Part shown: positions 8,302-9,884 of the stretch, in pieces
Position numbering within the stretch: the first letter of the stretch is position 1
Layout of the letters: each line of letters opens with the position of its first letter
Assembly (NCBI GenBank): GCA_026989715.1
Contig: JALSIU010000314.1
Location: 1 to 9,884 of the forward strand
Direction: 5' to 3'
DNA: 9,884 nucleotides
Origin: Methylomonas sp.
GTDB lineage: Bacteria; Pseudomonadota; Gammaproteobacteria; Methylococcales; Methylomonadaceae
Made by a program: the position numbers and the translations under genes
The notes under the pieces: model-generated
Told to the model about the DNA's origin: nothing
Database searches by the model: none
What the model saw: only the letters and a program-made list of their open reading frames with translations

Positions 8302-9417
8302 ATGGATCTTCTCAATACGACAGGTATGCCGGCAGGCTATACGATGGGAATGCAACCTGATGGGCGCGAGTTGCTAGTCGTGGTTGTGAAAGGGACGTTT
8401 AATATTCCTAAACCGGGTGATGTTGCGCAGTTATCTGCTGAACAAATTCCTTTAATCGAAGCGGATACTTTTACGGGCGAACCCGGATTTTCGGCACCCA
8501 TTTATGAAGTCGATTATGCACCAATTAAGCCATATTGTGATGTTTTATTAAATGGCAGTGCCTATGCGCCACAAGGCAAGCCTGCCTATAAGGTGCAAGT
8601 AGGCCTTAAGGTAGCGACATTGACCAAAACCTTTGTTGTTACCGCGCCACGGCAATGGACAGCGAGTGGTTCTATCGACACCGGTCAGCTGGTTGATTTT
8701 ACGGTGATGCCATTTAGTTATAATGAGGCTTTTGGGGGAGTAGATAATTTCCACGCCGATGTCAATAAACACAGTGCTTATATGCAAAATCCGGTTGGAA
8801 AAGGTTTTCATGCCATACAAGATCGAGACTTAATTCAAGGCTCTCCCGCACCACAAACCGAAGCTGTTAAGCAACCCATTACCCGCGTGGATATTGCCTA
8901 TCAACCGATGGCATTTGGGCCGATAGGGCGGGGTTGGGCAGGTCGCATTCAACATGCAGGAACGTATGATCAGGATTGGATTGATAATTGTTTTCCATTT
9001 TTACCTGCTGATTTTAACGTAGCGTATTATCAAGCTGCCCCTATTGATCAGCAAATTCCCTATTTACAAGGGGGGGAAGAAGTGGTGTTGGTGAATCTGA
9101 CTCCAGAAGGGCGCACCGCGTTTAATATTCCTAAAATAGATATGCCGATTGTATTTTTTGGTAAAAAAGGGGTAAAGCATGAAACTCATGCCGTACTTGA
9201 TACGCTACTTATCGAGCCTGATAAGGGTATCTTTACGCTGACTTGGCGGGCAAGTCGGCCTTTGCAAAAAAATATCTTTGAAATAAAGCAAGTGCTGGCC
9301 GGCAAAATGTCCAGGGCTTGGTGGCGAGCGCGAGCATTAGGCAAAACCTATTACCCTTCTTTAGCGCATTTAGCAAAAGCCAATAAGGCCGCAACAGATG
9401 ACGAGGCTGAATCATGA
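8302..9417 (+). CDS. DUF2169 family T6SS effector adaptor/chaperone
   Basis: A 371-residue soluble protein of the DUF2169 family. Family knowledge: DUF2169 genes lie beside vgrG and PAAR/DUF4150 effector genes, and the Agrobacterium member Atu3641 is linked to the Tde2 effector, stabilising it for loading on VgrG. Visible family features are the N-terminal GRELLVVVVKGTF (21-33), the KPYCDVLLNGSAYAP segment (76-90), NEAFGG (141-146), the NPVGKGF motif (163-169), then FGPIGRGW and AGTYDQDW, and FPFLPADFN followed by AAPIDQQ and GGEEV. The start at 8302 matches where the family usually begins, although no clear Shine-Dalgarno site is seen in the 20-base gap. The stop overlaps the next gene by ATGA, so the two products are probably made in step and may form a complex (inference). 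A run of seven G is at 9070-9076. The partner effector is not in this window. Confidence 0.92.
   Translation: MDLLNTTGMPAGYTMGMQPDGRELLVVVVKGTFNIPKPGDVAQLSAEQIPLIEADTFTGEPGFSAPIYEVDYAPIKPYCDVLLNGSAYAPQGKPAYKVQVGLKVATLTKTFVVTAPRQWTASGSIDTGQLVDFTVMPFSYNEAFGGVDNFHADVNKHSAYMQNPVGKGFHAIQDRDLIQGSPAPQTEAVKQPITRVDIAYQPMAFGPIGRGWAGRIQHAGTYDQDWIDNCFPFLPADFNVAYYQAAPIDQQIPYLQGGEEVVLVNLTPEGRTAFNIPKIDMPIVFFGKKGVKHETHAVLDTLLIEPDKGIFTLTWRASRPLQKNIFEIKQVLAGKMSRAWWRARALGKTYYPSLAHLAKANKAATDDEAES
9403..9406 (+). promoter_or_regulatory. Ribosome binding site for the thiolase-fold gene
   Basis: GAGG lies 7 bases before the ATG at 9414, inside the end of the DUF2169 gene. It supports the overlapping start. Confidence 0.55.
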
Positions 9418-9884
9418 GTGGAATGCCGTTAGCCATTACCGGTGTGGGAATGGTGACAGGTGTGGGCTTAAATGCACCTGCCGCGTGTGCCGCGATTCGA
9501 TGTGCCATTGATAATGTTCAAGAAACCCGCTTTATGGATAATGGCGGTGAATGGATTATGGGCAGTGAAGTACCTTTGGAGGAACCTTGGCGCGGTAAAA
9601 CCAAATTAATTAAAATGGCTGCAGCGGCGATTACGGAATGCTTGGTAGATAATCAAGATATTAAACCCGAAGCAACACCAATGTTATTGTGCCTCTCTGA
9701 GCATGCAAGAAAAGGCCGGGTTATTGAGGATGATAATCAGTTTTTTCTGGATTTGCAGGATGAATTGGCGATGGAGTTCCATGAGAAATCTCGAGTGATT
9801 GCCAAAGGTCATGTTGCAGTTGCAGTTGCCTTACAACATGCTAGGCGACTGATTGCAGAGTTGCAGCTTAAGCATATTCTTATT
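9414..9884 (+). CDS. Thiolase/ketosynthase-fold T6SS accessory protein (3'-truncated by window)
   Basis: The first 157 residues of an open frame that runs off the window. The N-terminus LAITGVGMVTGVGLNAPAAC (6-25) is the classic opening of beta-ketoacyl synthases. Residues 126-147 (SRVIAKGHVAVAVALQHARRLI) match the helix that in true ketosynthases carries the catalytic Cys before the GA(H/A) turn. Here that position appears to be Ile129, so acyl-transfer activity is doubtful (inference from a hand alignment). Between them, LCLSEHARKGR (92-102) is where T6SS-linked members of this family carry a similar E-x-R block. Such thiolase-like proteins are recurrent neighbours of DUF2169 genes in T6SS loci. 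The ATGA overlap with the DUF2169 gene and a GAGG site 7 bases upstream fix the start. A role in fatty acid or polyketide synthesis is less likely than a structural role in effector loading. Full length, and any His residues of a catalytic triad, cannot be judged. Confidence 0.85.
   Translation, partial: MSGMPLAITGVGMVTGVGLNAPAACAAIRCAIDNVQETRFMDNGGEWIMGSEVPLEEPWRGKTKLIKMAAAAITECLVDNQDIKPEATPMLLCLSEHARKGRVIEDDNQFFLDLQDELAMEFHEKSRVIAKGHVAVAVALQHARRLIAELQLKHILI

Larger units (their letters stand above)
2..9884 (+). other. Co-directional T6SS gene cluster, probable single operon
   Basis: All seven genes run the same way. Junctions are ATGA overlaps (1801-1804, 2790-2793, 9414-9417) or short gaps of 26, 42 and 20 bases. 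No stem-loop followed by a T-run and no convincing -35/-10 pair is seen in the gaps. One transcript starting upstream of tssF and continuing past the window is the simplest reading. The first three genes are apparatus, the fourth is the spike, and the last three are likely accessory factors for cargo. Confidence 0.75.

Noticed and set aside
9414..9884. Fatty acid or polyketide synthesis gene
   Set aside because: It is embedded in a T6SS operon next to a DUF2169 gene, no acyl carrier or reductase gene is nearby, and the expected catalytic Cys appears missing.

Overview
The window is the distal half of a type VI secretion system (T6SS) gene cluster. All genes are on the + strand, and the region is almost entirely coding. 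Six genes are visible: tssF (5' end cut off by the window), tssG, tssH/clpV, vgrG (tssI), a small DUF6484-type protein, a DUF2169 protein, and the start of a seventh gene encoding a thiolase/ketosynthase-fold protein (3' end cut off). No RNA genes, insertion sequences, CRISPR arrays or convincing promoters or terminators are visible. The largest gap between genes is 42 bases.

The proteins look proteobacterial, most probably gammaproteobacterial. This is an inference from the T6SS gene content, the moderate GC (judged by eye, not computed) and the many A/T-ending codons such as TTA for Leu and AAA for Lys. The genus cannot be named from this sequence.

Layout: bases 2-5543 hold three genes joined by 4-base ATGA stop/start overlaps. 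They encode two baseplate wedge proteins (TssF, TssG) and the AAA+ ATPase that disassembles the contracted sheath (TssH/ClpV). Bases 5570-7765 encode VgrG, the trimeric spike, ending in a regular 22-octad beta-helix with no toxin extension. Bases 7808-9884 hold what looks like an effector-loading module: a DUF6484 protein that resembles a miniature VgrG tip, a DUF2169 protein (a family with at least one known effector adaptor/chaperone), and a thiolase-fold protein overlapping it by ATGA. The cargo effector, expected to carry a PAAR/DUF4150 tip domain, is not in the window and should lie just downstream.

How they work together: TssF/TssG build the baseplate around the VgrG spike, the sheath contracts to fire the spike, and TssH recycles the sheath. 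The VgrG here has no toxin of its own, so the three downstream genes probably help mount separately encoded cargo on it. The most interesting points are the apparent shared ancestry of the DUF6484 protein with the VgrG gp5-like tip, and the apparent loss of the ketosynthase nucleophilic cysteine in the thiolase-fold protein.
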